DNA of 58,949 nt, taken from assembly GCA_021298555.1 (NCBI GenBank), contig JAJTGE010000021.1, forward strand, positions 1 through 58,949, given 5' to 3'. Of this stretch, positions 1 through 9,401 are shown in pieces (position 1 is the first letter of the stretch; every line of letters begins with the position of its first letter). The DNA comes from Oxalobacteraceae bacterium (lineage in GTDB: Bacteria > Pseudomonadota > Gammaproteobacteria > Burkholderiales > Burkholderiaceae_D). The translations under genes and the position numbers were made by a program. Under the pieces are notes generated by a model. It did not search any database, was not told where the DNA came from, and saw nothing but the letters and a program-made list of their open reading frames with translations.

Positions 1-595
1 CGACTACGGTATGGGTCGTTCGCGCGCCACCTTGCCAATACAGTTAGCTGGCAATATCAAGTACGGTGGTTTGGTTGAGAACGCCTTCGGTGTCAGCTTA
101 CGTGAAATGCTCTGTGACTTTGGTGGCGGTACGCGCTCAGGTCGCGAGATACGCGCAGTTCAAGTAGGCGGGCCACTCGGAGCCTATCTGCCGCAATCGC
201 AATTAGACATACCACTTGATTACGAAGCGTTTCTTGCCATAGGCGGTACTCTGGGTCACGGTGGCATTGTGGTGTTTGATGACACTGTCAATATGCTCAA
301 GCAGGCTCGCTATGCAATGGAATTTTGTGCATTCGAATCGTGCGGAAAGTGTACGCCGTGCCGTATCGGATCCACACGTGGCGTAGAAGCGCTCGATAAA
401 GTAATCGCTGGTGAAGAACGAGAACAACAAATTCATTTAGTGCGTGATTTGTGTGATGTGATGCTCAATGGTTCTTTATGCGCCATGGGTGGCATGACAC
501 CATTTCCGGTGCTCTCAGCAATGAATCATTTTCCAGAAGATTTTGGCCTTGATACACAAGACGCCACCAAGCACAAAGCTAAGGAGACTGCATGA
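1..595 (+). CDS. fdsB: NAD-dependent formate dehydrogenase, beta (diaphorase) subunit FdsB, 5'-truncated
   Basis: This is the C-terminal part of the NuoF-like subunit that carries FMN and a [4Fe-4S] cluster and passes electrons from the Fds formate dehydrogenase to NAD+ in the cytoplasm. The reading frame is open from the window edge (codons from base 2), so the start lies outside. The visible part begins in the conserved NuoF region and contains the cluster motif SCGKCTPC followed about 40 residues later by the fourth cysteine in GSLCAMGG, as in complex I NuoF. The stop overlaps the fdsA start as ATGA, which indicates translational coupling. FdsG should lie just upstream of the window. NuoF of complex I is the alternative, but the downstream fdsA, fdhD and fdsD genes exclude it. 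Confidence 0.95.
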   Translation, partial: DYGMGRSRATLPIQLAGNIKYGGLVENAFGVSLREMLCDFGGGTRSGREIRAVQVGGPLGAYLPQSQLDIPLDYEAFLAIGGTLGHGGIVVFDDTVNMLKQARYAMEFCAFESCGKCTPCRIGSTRGVEALDKVIAGEEREQQIHLVRDLCDVMLNGSLCAMGGMTPFPVLSAMNHFPEDFGLDTQDATKHKAKETA

Positions 596-3444
596 ATAAG
601 CTCAACGATACCGACTTCGGAACTCCGCAACGCGAATCGGCAACCACCGTTACGCTAGAGATTGATGGCGTCAGCATCACCGTACCTGCAGGTACATCGG
701 TTATGCGTGCCAGCACGGAGGCGGGCATTAATGTCCCTAAGTTGTGCGCAACCGATTCACTTGAGGCGTTTGGTTCATGCCGCGTGTGTTTGGTTGAAAT
801 TGAAGGTCGCAAAGGCTATCCAGCATCGTGTACTACACCGGTTGAAAATGGCATGAAGGTGAAAACCCAAACGCCTAAGCTAGCCGATATACGCCGCGGA
901 ATGATGGAGCTGTATATCTCCGATCACCCACTGGACTGCCTGACCTGCCCAACTAACGGTAACTGCGAATTACAAGATGTCGCAGGTTTAGTTGGTTTGC
1001 GCGAAGTACGTTATGGGTACCAAGGTAAAAATCATCTGGAAATGAAAAAGGATGAATCCAATCCGTATTTCACCTATGACCCATCGAAATGCATTGTCTG
1101 TAACCGCTGCGTTCGCGCCTGCGAAGAAACACAAGGGACGTTTGCATTAACGATCGATGGACGTGGTTTTGATTCGCGCGTAGCAGCTGGTCAGAATGAA
1201 AGCTTCATGGGGTCGGAATGCGTATCGTGCGGTGCCTGCGTACAAGCCTGTCCTACCGCAACTTTGACTGAGAAAACAGTCATCATGATGGGTCAGGCTG
1301 AGCACAGTAAAGTTACAACTTGCGCGTATTGTGGTGTGGGTTGCGCATTTAAAGCCGAAATGAAAGGCAATGAAGTTGTGCGCATGGTGCCGTGGAAAGA
1401 TGGCAAAGCCAATCATGGTCATTCATGTGTCAAGGGACGTTTTGCTTGGGGCTATGCCACGCACAAAGAACGCATGTTGAAACCCATGATCCGTAAAAAA
1501 ATTACCGATCCATGGCAAGAGGTATCGTGGGACGAAGCCATCGGATACGCGGCAAGTGAATTTCGTCGCATACAAAGTAAGCATGGCATTGATTCTATCG
1601 GCGGTATTACTTCCTCGCGTTGCACGAATGAAGAAACCTATTTGGTGCAAAAGTTAGTTCGCGCTGCTTTTGGTAACAACAACGTCGATACCTGCGCGCG
1701 TGTTTGTCATTCACCTACCGGTTATGGCTTGAAGCAGACGTTGGGTGAATCCGCAGGTACGCAAACGTTTGATTCGGTTATGCGCTCCGACGTCATTATG
1801 GTGATTGGTGCTAACCCAGTGGTAGCCCATCCAGTGTTTGCCTCGCAAATGAAACGTCGCTTACGTCAGGGTGCAAAACTTATTGTTGTTGATCCGCGCA
1901 CGACTGAAATGGTGAAATCGCCGCATGTGCAGGCGGATTATCATTTGAAACTCAAGCCAGGTACCAACGTGGCGATTATTTCTTCGCTCGCGCATGTGGT
2001 GGTGACTGAAGGTTTGTGTGATGAGACTTACATTGCTGAGCGCTGCGAAGAGCAGTCATTCAAGGACTGGAAAGATTTTGTTTCGCGTCCTGAAAACTCC
2101 CCAGAAGCAATGGCTGAAATTACGGGTGTACCTGCTGAAACAGTGCGCCATGCTGCGCGTATGTATGCAACGGGTGGTAATGCAGCTATTTATTACGGTC
2201 TGGGCGTGACTGAGCATGCACAAGGCTCAACCATGGTGATGGGTATCGCTAATTTGGCTATGGCGACAGGTAATGTGGGTCGCGAAGGCGTAGGCGTAAA
2301 TCCTCTACGTGGTCAGAATAATGTGCAGGGTTCTTGTGACATGGGTTCTTTCCCGCATGAGCTACCTGGCTACAGACATATCTCCGACAGCATTGCACGC
2401 GCAGAATTTGAAGCGCGTTGGGGTGTGACGCTTAATCCTGAGCCAGGCCTGCGTATTCCAAATATGTTTGATGCCGCATTAGACGGTTCATTCATGGGTT
2501 TGTATTGCCAGGGTGAAGACATCGTTCAATCCGACCCCAATACTCAGCACGTTGCTGCTGCGATGGAAGCGATGGAATGCATCGTGGTTCAGGATTTATT
2601 TTTAAATGAAACGGCGAAGTACGCGCATGTATTTTTGCCGGGTTCGTCATTCCTCGAAAAAGACGGAACATTTACCAATGCTGAGCGACGTATTTCACGC
2701 GTGCGCAAAGTCATGCCCGCCAAGGCGGGGTATTCCGATTGGGAGATCACGCAACTGTTAGCCAATGCGTTGGACTATCCCATGAATTATGCGCATCCCT
2801 CAGAAATCATGGATGAAATTGCCGCTCTCACACCAACGTTTCATGGCGTATCGTTCAAAAAAATCGATCAGTTAGGAAGTGTGCAGTGGCCTTGTAATGA
2901 TGCGGCCCCGCAAGGCACCCCCATCATGCACATCGATCGTTTCGTTCGTGGCAAAGGTAAATTCTTTGTCACTAAGTACGTGCCCACAACAGAAAAGATT
3001 ACACAGCGATTCCCGTTGATCTTAACCACTGGACGCATACTGTCGCAATACAACGTGGGTGCGCAAACACGTCGTACAGAAAATGTTCGCTGGCATAGCG
3101 AAGACAGACTTGAAATTCATCCGCATGATGCAGAAGACCGCGGCATACGACAGGATGATTGGGTGGGCATAGAGTCACGCTCTGGTCAGACCGTATTGCG
3201 TGCAACAGTGACAGAGAATGTACAACCAGGCGTGGTGTACACAACTTTCCATTTTCCGGAGTCTGGCGCGAATGTTATTACGACGGATAACTCTGACTGG
3301 GCAACTAACTGTCCTGAGTACAAGGTAACGGCTGTGCAGGTTATGCCCGTGTCTCAACCGTCAGAATGGCAGCGGGACTATGAGGTGTTTAATCGTCAGC
3401 AATTAGAATTAGCTCATCAGGAATCAGAAGCAAGTAGTTCGTAA
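592..3444 (+). CDS. fdsA: NAD-dependent formate dehydrogenase, catalytic alpha subunit FdsA
   Basis: Molybdenum bis-MGD subunit that oxidises formate to CO2; 950 residues, full length. Visible in order: a [2Fe-2S] ferredoxin domain (C52, C63, C66, C80), a NuoG-type His/Cys cluster (H112, C116, C119, C125), two [4Fe-4S] motifs (C167/170/173/177 and C210/213/216/220), the Fe4S4 site of the molybdopterin domain (C244, C247, C251, C279), and the active-site pair C372-H373 in ARVCHSPTG. Cysteine rather than selenocysteine is therefore the Mo ligand. The C-terminal molybdopterin-dinucleotide-binding domain is complete. It starts at ATG overlapping the fdsB stop, so it is co-translated with fdsB. 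The enzyme supplies NADH and CO2 and needs FdhD, encoded next, for sulfuration of its cofactor. Confidence 0.97.
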   Translation: MNKLNDTDFGTPQRESATTVTLEIDGVSITVPAGTSVMRASTEAGINVPKLCATDSLEAFGSCRVCLVEIEGRKGYPASCTTPVENGMKVKTQTPKLADIRRGMMELYISDHPLDCLTCPTNGNCELQDVAGLVGLREVRYGYQGKNHLEMKKDESNPYFTYDPSKCIVCNRCVRACEETQGTFALTIDGRGFDSRVAAGQNESFMGSECVSCGACVQACPTATLTEKTVIMMGQAEHSKVTTCAYCGVGCAFKAEMKGNEVVRMVPWKDGKANHGHSCVKGRFAWGYATHKERMLKPMIRKKITDPWQEVSWDEAIGYAASEFRRIQSKHGIDSIGGITSSRCTNEETYLVQKLVRAAFGNNNVDTCARVCHSPTGYGLKQTLGESAGTQTFDSVMRSDVIMVIGANPVVAHPVFASQMKRRLRQGAKLIVVDPRTTEMVKSPHVQADYHLKLKPGTNVAIISSLAHVVVTEGLCDETYIAERCEEQSFKDWKDFVSRPENSPEAMAEITGVPAETVRHAARMYATGGNAAIYYGLGVTEHAQGSTMVMGIANLAMATGNVGREGVGVNPLRGQNNVQGSCDMGSFPHELPGYRHISDSIARAEFEARWGVTLNPEPGLRIPNMFDAALDGSFMGLYCQGEDIVQSDPNTQHVAAAMEAMECIVVQDLFLNETAKYAHVFLPGSSFLEKDGTFTNAERRISRVRKVMPAKAGYSDWEITQLLANALDYPMNYAHPSEIMDEIAALTPTFHGVSFKKIDQLGSVQWPCNDAAPQGTPIMHIDRFVRGKGKFFVTKYVPTTEKITQRFPLILTTGRILSQYNVGAQTRRTENVRWHSEDRLEIHPHDAEDRGIRQDDWVGIESRSGQTVLRATVTENVQPGVVYTTFHFPESGANVITTDNSDWATNCPEYKVTAVQVMPVSQPSEWQRDYEVFNRQQLELAHQESEASSS

Positions 3445-3451
3445 GATCTGG

Positions 3452-4306
3452 ATGGGTGATCAAAAGTTAGCAGGTGAACTCAATCACGGCATGGATACGC
3501 TAAAGCAGGTATCCGTGCTAAGGGTTCGTGATGGTCAGAGCATATCTGCCCATGATGTGATTGCTGTTGAGGTGCCTGTAGCGCTGGAATACAACGGTAT
3601 TTCGCATGTGGTGATGCTGGCCTCGCCGGCAGATTTGGACGACTTTGCGTTAGGATTTTCGCTCTCGGAAGGCATCATTGCGCAGTCTTCTGAGTTGTAT
3701 GGCTGCGAAGCTGAGTTGACTCACGAAGGATGGTTGCTCCATCTGGATATAGCGTCTGAGCGTTTTGCTGCATTAAAAGAGCGGCGCCGGAATCTGGCTG
3801 GGCGTACCGGTTGTGGGCTATGCGGCACGGAGTCACTTTCGCAGGTCGCTCGGTGCTCAACAACTATCGTGCATCGTCATCATGTCGCTGAAGATGCTGT
3901 ATTGAATGGTATGCGCGCTATGCACCATCTGCAGCCCATGCAAAGGCTTAGTGGTGCAACCCATGCAGCTGCCTGGATGAATGCGCAGGGACAGGTCGAA
4001 TTAGTACGTGAAGATGTGGGGCGTCATAATGCGCTCGATAAATTAATTGGCGTACTGGCAAAACAGAAGCAGGATTTCTCTACAGGTGTATTACTGATTA
4101 CCAGTCGTGCCAGCTATGAGATGGTGCAAAAAGCAGCCATCATGAATATCGGTGTTGTAGCGGCTATTTCTGCCCCGACTAGTTTTGCAGTTGAATTAGC
4201 TGATCATGCTGGTGTGACACTAATGGGTTTTATGCGTGACCAAAGTTATGTGGTGTACACACACGCAGACCGATTAGATAGAAATGATCTATCAAACCAA
4301 GTATAA
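3452..4306 (+). CDS. fdhD: Formate dehydrogenase accessory sulfurtransferase FdhD (FdsC)
   Basis: A 284-residue FdhD/FdsC family protein. FdhD carries sulfur from the cysteine desulfurase IscS to the bis-MGD cofactor of formate dehydrogenase and chaperones the cofactor. The signature GRTGCGLCG is present, with cysteines at residues 121 and 124, the same numbering as the E. coli CxxC. It begins 7 bases after the fdsA stop with only a weak ribosome-binding site. An alternative ATG lies at 3491, but the longer form keeps the start close to fdsA. The position between fdsA and fdsD is typical of fds operons, where the gene is called fdsC. Confidence 0.95.
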   Translation: MGDQKLAGELNHGMDTLKQVSVLRVRDGQSISAHDVIAVEVPVALEYNGISHVVMLASPADLDDFALGFSLSEGIIAQSSELYGCEAELTHEGWLLHLDIASERFAALKERRRNLAGRTGCGLCGTESLSQVARCSTTIVHRHHVAEDAVLNGMRAMHHLQPMQRLSGATHAAAWMNAQGQVELVREDVGRHNALDKLIGVLAKQKQDFSTGVLLITSRASYEMVQKAAIMNIGVVAAISAPTSFAVELADHAGVTLMGFMRDQSYVVYTHADRLDRNDLSNQV

Positions 4307-4318
4307 AAAGGTGCGACC

Positions 4319-4543
4319 ATGGACGTGAATAACCTGATTGGTATGGCGAATCAGATCGGCGAATTTTTTGAGAGTATGCCTGATCGCAAGCAGGCAGTGG
4401 AAGATATTGCGACGCACATTAAACGCTTTTGGGCTCCGCGTATGCGCCACGCTATTTTAGAAAGTATCGATCAGAAAACTGCAGAAGGATTAAGCCCCAT
4501 AGTGCGCGATGCTATTGAGAGCCACAGACAATTATTAGCGTAA
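4319..4543 (+). CDS. fdsD: Formate dehydrogenase delta subunit FdsD
   Basis: A 74-residue helical protein of the FdsD family, the small accessory subunit of soluble NAD-linked formate dehydrogenases. Typical traits are the N-terminal segment NLIGMANQIGEFF and the motif HIKRFWAPRMR. A purine-rich stretch (aaaaaggt) precedes the ATG and the gene follows fdhD by 12 bases, so it ends the fds operon. In studied systems FdsD is needed for full activity or assembly and binds the complex. No terminator hairpin is obvious in the following 15 bases; the next feature is the remnant of the convergent GGDEF/EAL gene. Confidence 0.93.
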   Translation: MDVNNLIGMANQIGEFFESMPDRKQAVEDIATHIKRFWAPRMRHAILESIDQKTAEGLSPIVRDAIESHRQLLA

Positions 4544-4558
4544 ACTTCTTGCGTAGTA

Positions 4559-4705
4559 TTACGCCGCATTGCGTTGGATTAGATCAACAATCGGATTAAA
4601 AAAACGACCACGATTTAAGATTTTTTCTGACTCTGAAATGGGGAGAGGCTCTGAAATTAAAAAGCCTTGTATTTCATCGCATCCCATAGACTGCAGCATG
4701 CTTAA
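4559..4705 (-). pseudogene. Detached C-terminal remnant of the EAL domain
   Basis: Reading on in the same frame past the TAA stop of the upstream GGDEF/EAL gene gives 48 more codons ending at a TAA. They include MGCDEIQGFLISEPLP, which is the last part of an EAL domain; the intact paralog at 52218-54929 has IGCDEVQGYIISRALP at the same place. This piece therefore belonged to the neighbouring gene before an internal deletion placed a stop codon at the junction. It has no start or ribosome-binding site of its own and is probably untranslated. Confidence 0.8.
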
Positions 4706-7081
4706 TTAGAGGGATGAGTAGCCTGTGCCAAAATCATCAATCATTAGCTTGAGTCCCATACCCTCTAGCATACGTAATTCTGATTGAATAATTTTATCGT
4801 CACCAATCATGGCAGATTCCGTTAGCTCAATGGCGATCTGAGACGATGTTACGCCACATCGTTGCATGCTTTGCTCAAGTGATCTACGAAATGAGCTGTC
4901 TTTTAGCTGTTTGGCCGAGACATTGATAGAGATGGGTTGAATAGATTTGCCTTCGTTTCTCCATCGTTCTATGAGTTCGCAAGTGCTGTTGGCAACCCAG
5001 TTGCCAATCTCAATAATCAATGCCGTTTCTTCGGCTAGCGGAATGAAACGATCTGGCGATATCAAGCCCATGACGGGGTGTTGCCACCGTAGCAGAGCTT
5101 CGAATCCACAAAGATAGCCAGTATAAGCATCCACACGTGGCTGTAGGTACAGCATGAGTTGATTATCAGGAACGGCTTGTGCAAGAGCAGTTTCTAATGT
5201 GAGCCTGTCACTCAAATAGTCGTGCATGCTTTGTGTGTAACGAGCAAAGCGATCTTTACCGGAGCGTTTTGCTTCGTACATAGCAATGTCAGCTGCTTGT
5301 ATCAGAGATTCGGGATTCGACGCATCGTCAGGGAAAACTGCAACACCTATTGATGCTCGAGTACGCATGGCTGACCACGCACTTCCTTCGCCGGCAGTAC
5401 GAATGCTAATTAAAATATGTGTCGCAATTTCGGCTAAGACTACAGTGTCCTCTAATGATGACAACAAAACCATGAACTCATCACCGCCTAGCCTGACCAC
5501 ATGGTCTTGCTTACGAACAGATGCGCGCAATGCCTTGGCTATATCAATCAAACATCGGTCACCTTCCTGATGTCCTAATGTGTCATTAATATTTTTAAAA
5601 TTATCAAGGTCTATGAACATCACACCAAATTTTTTATCTGTAGCAGATGCTGTGCTGATGATCCTGGGAAGCTCTTGATTCATCCAATGACGGTTAGGTA
5701 ATTCAGTTAGCGAATCTGTCATCGCAAGGGCTTGCAATTGTTTTTCTTTTTCCTTTACTTCGTGAATATCACGCAATGTAACGGCTAAACCCATATCTGC
5801 ACGTACTGCACGGCAGTGGTACCAGCGTTCTTCATCAATTCCACTTCGATAAAATTTAATTTCGGTTTCAGCAAAGCCATTCGCCATTGCACCAAGTAAA
5901 AACAAACGCGAAAAATCAAAAGTTTTATTACTCATTCGTTGGCTGATAGGACTACCTATCAAATCAGAACGATTTAGTTTGGATAATCGAGATGCTTGGC
6001 CATTACAATCTTCAATTCTAAAATCAACCTGTCCAGTAGTAGGATCGTGAAATTGAGACAGCATGTACAGCTCTTCATGAGCGCCATCGACGGCAAGACG
6101 AAAGGTATTTTGTATGCCTTCGGCATAATGTTTTTGTTGGTCACGTCGAAGTTGAAACAAAATGCCTAAAGTGCCAGCTAGTAAAATCAATATGGTGCCG
6201 GTGGATAAAGTCAATTTGTAGGCACGCTCAGTTTCTTCGTAGGGCGCCATCAGACTCTCATGCGTAATACTTACAAACGCCAGCAGTGGATAATGACTTA
6301 GGCTCACTGTGGTGAACGTACTGGGTATTGTATTGACTAATATGGTCGATTCGAGGTTAGGACTTGATCCAATTTTCATCGGCGCAAAAGTAGGGGGCTT
6401 TTGCTCTTTTTGATTAATCACCTCAAAGCTAAGCCATTCACCATTACTAAATTTTAGACCTACAACGTCATTCGAATGTAATGAACCGCTAGCGATAAAG
6501 TTAGTTAGTTCGTCTTTGATCAGCCCGATAGAAATTACCCCAGCAAACTGACCATCTTTTTTAAGGATTCGGCGACTAAAGCGTATGACGCTTTTCCCTT
6601 CGAGACGTCCGAATCCTTTGGCAGGCTTCTGAACTTTGAGTTTGAGTGATTCAGAGTCACGATATCCAATAAAAAAAGGTTCTTTAGATACATCCGTATT
6701 CAGGGCTAAGCTGCCGCGTGCACTACGTACTATGCCGTGTTCATCAACATAAACAGGGTTGATTTGACTTTCTTTTGGGAGAGAATCAAAGAGGTTTTGT
6801 AGTGATTTTTGAGGGCTCGGTGTATCTGCTGCGGCCGCCATTAAAAGCGATAGCTGATCTATCTGAAGAAAAAGATAATTAATCTGTTGCGCATAATTAT
6901 TGGCAAGTGATGCTGCTTCTAATTCCCCTTTTCTAATCAGCAGTTCATGATCACGATCAAGTTCTGTAATGATCGTAATCCATAAAATCGAGAGAGCACC
7001 AAGCGTACCGGCGACCCACAACTGCACACCCAGCCCCAATGTGTTTCGCGCAGTACTGTTAGTTAATTTATTTTCTTGCAA
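4706..7081 (-). CDS. Membrane diguanylate cyclase with truncated EAL phosphodiesterase domain
   Basis: Inner-membrane c-di-GMP signalling protein. Order: a transmembrane helix near the N-terminus, a periplasmic sensor region resembling Cache domains, a second transmembrane helix (around LLAGTLGILFQL), a PAS-like region, then GGDEF and EAL. The cyclase motif RLGGDEF is intact (codons at 5474-5488) and preceded by an RKQD inhibitory site. The EAL domain starts normally (EALLRWQHP) but stops after DDFGTGYSSL. The segment with the later catalytic lysine and the EGVE loop is missing, while the domain's end survives in frame beyond the stop. Phosphodiesterase activity is therefore unlikely; cyclase activity may remain. 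I chose TTG at 7081 because GGGAGGA lies 6 bases upstream. The frame is open to 7168 but with no better start. The sensor region is related to the intact gene at 52218. Confidence 0.85.
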   Translation of the reverse strand: MQENKLTNSTARNTLGLGVQLWVAGTLGALSILWITIITELDRDHELLIRKGELEAASLANNYAQQINYLFLQIDQLSLLMAAAADTPSPQKSLQNLFDSLPKESQINPVYVDEHGIVRSARGSLALNTDVSKEPFFIGYRDSESLKLKVQKPAKGFGRLEGKSVIRFSRRILKKDGQFAGVISIGLIKDELTNFIASGSLHSNDVVGLKFSNGEWLSFEVINQKEQKPPTFAPMKIGSSPNLESTILVNTIPSTFTTVSLSHYPLLAFVSITHESLMAPYEETERAYKLTLSTGTILILLAGTLGILFQLRRDQQKHYAEGIQNTFRLAVDGAHEELYMLSQFHDPTTGQVDFRIEDCNGQASRLSKLNRSDLIGSPISQRMSNKTFDFSRLFLLGAMANGFAETEIKFYRSGIDEERWYHCRAVRADMGLAVTLRDIHEVKEKEKQLQALAMTDSLTELPNRHWMNQELPRIISTASATDKKFGVMFIDLDNFKNINDTLGHQEGDRCLIDIAKALRASVRKQDHVVRLGGDEFMVLLSSLEDTVVLAEIATHILISIRTAGEGSAWSAMRTRASIGVAVFPDDASNPESLIQAADIAMYEAKRSGKDRFARYTQSMHDYLSDRLTLETALAQAVPDNQLMLYLQPRVDAYTGYLCGFEALLRWQHPVMGLISPDRFIPLAEETALIIEIGNWVANSTCELIERWRNEGKSIQPISINVSAKQLKDSSFRRSLEQSMQRCGVTSSQIAIELTESAMIGDDKIIQSELRMLEGMGLKLMIDDFGTGYSSL

Positions 7082-7357
7082 CGATGATCCTCCCACCGAA
7101 CTGACACTGACATTACTCTCAAATTTTAACCAAGATTTTAAAAAAAGATACCAAAAGTAACGATACAAAAATACAAACTATTGACCAATGAGCGCTGAAA
7201 GTAATCTTTGTAGTGACCTTGGCTGGACTGGTGATGTTAAAAACTCGCTCAATCAAGTTGGCTGTACACTTATGGTTGAGCGATAAACCCTGTATTTCAT
7301 GCACTGAAACAGGTTCGTAGCCGAAGAAATTTCAATTTCAATAATGAGGAGCTGGAC

Positions 7358-8478
7358 TTGTATAAACAAATTAAATTCATGCTGAGCAGTCTGTTGGGTG
7401 TTGCCATGTTGGTAGCGACTCAGGGTGCTGTGGCGCAGATTTCTAATGACACTATCAAAATTGGTTTCATTACTGATATGTCAGGTGTTTACGCCGACGT
7501 CGACGGCCCGGCGGGTGCAGAAGCCATCAAGATGGCAATTGCAGAATTCGGCAGCAAGGCTTAGACATGCTGATCGGCGGATCGAATTCAGCCACTGCAC
7601 TGGCTATGGCGAAAGTGGCAGCAGAGAAGAAAAAGCCTTTTATCGCTATTGGTGCGGGTACTTCTAGACTGACGAACGAAGAATGTACGCCGTACACGAT
7701 TCACTATGCCTACGATACGGTTTCTTTATCGCGCGGTACAAGTGGTGCACTAGTTAAGCAGGGTGACAAAGATTGGTTCTTTCTAACTGCTGATTACGTA
7801 TTTGGTATATCGCTGGAAAAAGATGCTTCTGATGTTGTCAAGGCGGGTGGCGGTCGAGTTTTAGGTTCGGTGCGTCATCCATTAGCCACCTCGGATTTTT
7901 CTTCCTTTCTGTTGCAGGCTCAAGCATCTAAGGCGCAAGTTCTTGGATTAGCGAATGCAGGTGGCGATACAGTTAATTCGATCAAAGCGGCCAATGAATT
8001 TGGTCTCATGAAAAAAATGAAGATGGCAGGTATGCTGGTTTTTGTGAATGATATTCATGCCTTGGGTTTGGGAGTTACGCAGGGTATGTATCTGACAGAC
8101 GGCTGGTACTGGGATCAAAATGATGACACGCGAGCCTGGTCTAAAAAATTCATGGCTAAAAACAAAAAGGCACCCTCAATGGTGCATGCAGCTGATTATT
8201 CAGCAGCGACTTTTTACCTCAATGCAGTGAAAGCTATCGGTAGTGATGATGGCGATAAAGTTATGGCAAAAATGAAGTCGACAAAAATAAGTGATTTCTT
8301 TACTAAAAATGGTGTGGTGCGTCCGGATGGACGTATGGTGCATGACATGTTCTTGATGCAAGTGAAATCTCCTGCCGAGTCAAAAGGCGAATGGGATTAT
8401 TACAAGCAGGTTCAAGTCATTCCTGGTGAGCAGGCTTTTCTCACTAAAGCAGAGACCAAGTGCGTATTGTGGAAATAA
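7358..8478 (+). pseudogene. ABC transporter substrate-binding protein (branched-chain amino acid type), broken by internal deletion
   Basis: Periplasmic binding protein of the LivJ-like family (peripla_BP_6). The N-terminal piece starts at TTG 7358 behind GAGGAG and carries a signal peptide ending near AVAQ, then the typical start IKIGFITDMSGVYADVDG, and stops at 7564. The rest (DMLIGGSNSATALAMAKVAAE to the end at 8478) is well preserved but in another frame, beginning at about 7561. Roughly 30 codons that family members have between these parts are absent. The break is therefore a deletion not divisible by three rather than a one-base error. ATG 7567 cannot make a secreted protein because the signal peptide is lost. 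No permease or ATPase genes adjoin it. Confidence 0.85.
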
Positions 8479-8501
8479 ACGCTGGATAGAAGCAGAGCTG
8501 T

Positions 8502-8545
8502 AAAAAAGAGCTGAGCGGAACTAGGTTCTCTCAGCTCTTTTTTTT
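8502..8545. terminator. Bidirectional intrinsic terminator
   Basis: Stem GAGCTGAG (8508-8515) pairs with CTCAGCTC (8530-8537). It is flanked by an A-run on the left and a run of eight or more T on the right, so it can stop transcription from both the binding-protein gene and the convergent SDR gene. Confidence 0.85.
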
Positions 8546-8564
8546 CACGTTACAGGAGCAAGCA

Positions 8565-9299
8565 TTAAATTGTCATGCCACCATCAACTGAGTAGGTATT
8601 ACCAGTGCTAAAGGTAGAATCGCTAGACGCAAGAAAAACAACGACAGGCGCAATTTCTTCTGCAGTAGCTAAGCGGCCCATAGGTTGGCGCGCGACAAAT
8701 TGCTTACGTGCTTCTGCAGGGTCAGCGTAGGCATTGATACGATCACCCAAAGAGGGTGTATCGACTGTGCCAGGGCATACAGCATTACAGCGTATGCCTT
8801 GCGTTACATAATCTGCAGCTACGGCTTTGGTCAGGCCTATGACGGCGGCTTTGGTTGCGCCATAGACGAAGCGATTGGGTAAGCCACGCAGGCTTGATGC
8901 AATACTGGCCATATTGATGATGCTCCCATTTTTTTTAGCCAACATGCCAGGTAGCACAGCCTGAATCATCCAAAATTGCGAGCGCACATTTAAATCGAAT
9001 GCAAAATCCCAGTCATCATCCGTCGCTTCAAGTACCGTACCTGCATGTACATAGCCGGCACAGTTAAACAATACATCGATAGTAGGAATTTTTTTTGCGA
9101 ATGCATTGATCGCTGTTTTGTCCATCACATCCAATACATGGGTGTGTATATTTGCATGATCTTTAAAACGCTCGAGCAAAGTGGGATTAATATCAGTTGC
9201 CCAGACAGTTGCTCCTTCATTTGCCATGGCCATGACGCTTGCGTAGCCTATGCCCTGGCCTGCTGCAGTCACTAGCGCTATTTTTCCTTTCAGGCGCAT
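8565..9299 (-). CDS. SDR-family NAD(P)-dependent oxidoreductase, possibly 2-keto-3-deoxy-L-fuconate dehydrogenase-like
   Basis: Classical short-chain dehydrogenase of 244 residues. It has the cofactor motif TAAGQGIG near the N-terminus, NCAG, the catalytic serine in NMASIAS and the YxxxK pair in YGATKAAV. The stretch QGIRCNAVCPGTVDTPSL resembles the DHRS6 / 2-keto-3-deoxy-L-fuconate dehydrogenase branch, which acts on sugar-acid intermediates; this substrate assignment is inferred from resemblance only. The gene lies downstream of a TRAP binding protein and a beta-hydroxyacid dehydrogenase on the same strand, which fits a small sugar-acid or hydroxyacid catabolic set. A hairpin between it and dctP suggests partly separate transcripts. 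Confidence 0.88.
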   Translation of the reverse strand: MRLKGKIALVTAAGQGIGYASVMAMANEGATVWATDINPTLLERFKDHANIHTHVLDVMDKTAINAFAKKIPTIDVLFNCAGYVHAGTVLEATDDDWDFAFDLNVRSQFWMIQAVLPGMLAKKNGSIINMASIASSLRGLPNRFVYGATKAAVIGLTKAVAADYVTQGIRCNAVCPGTVDTPSLGDRINAYADPAEARKQFVARQPMGRLATAEEIAPVVVFLASSDSTFSTGNTYSVDGGMTI

Positions 9300-9335
9300 T
9301 TATTTTTCCATTGTAGTAGTGATCGTTAAAATAAT

Positions 9336-9373
9336 TCAGGCCCGGTAGTCATTGATTGATTTTCCGGGCCTGA
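9336..9373 (-). terminator. Hairpin between dctP and the SDR gene
   Basis: A perfect 10-bp stem, tcaggcccgg (9336-9345) with ccgggcctga (9364-9373) and an 18-base loop. On the minus strand it is followed by the T-rich stretch attatttt. It probably terminates, or attenuates, transcription after dctP. Confidence 0.65.
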
Positions 9374-9401
9374 GCGTCAGGCATCTCAAACGCTAATTTA
9401 A

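Noticed and set aside
7545-7570. Programmed frameshift joining the two halves of the ABC binding protein
   Set aside because: No slippery sequence, and about 30 family residues are missing, so a shift alone would not give a normal protein.
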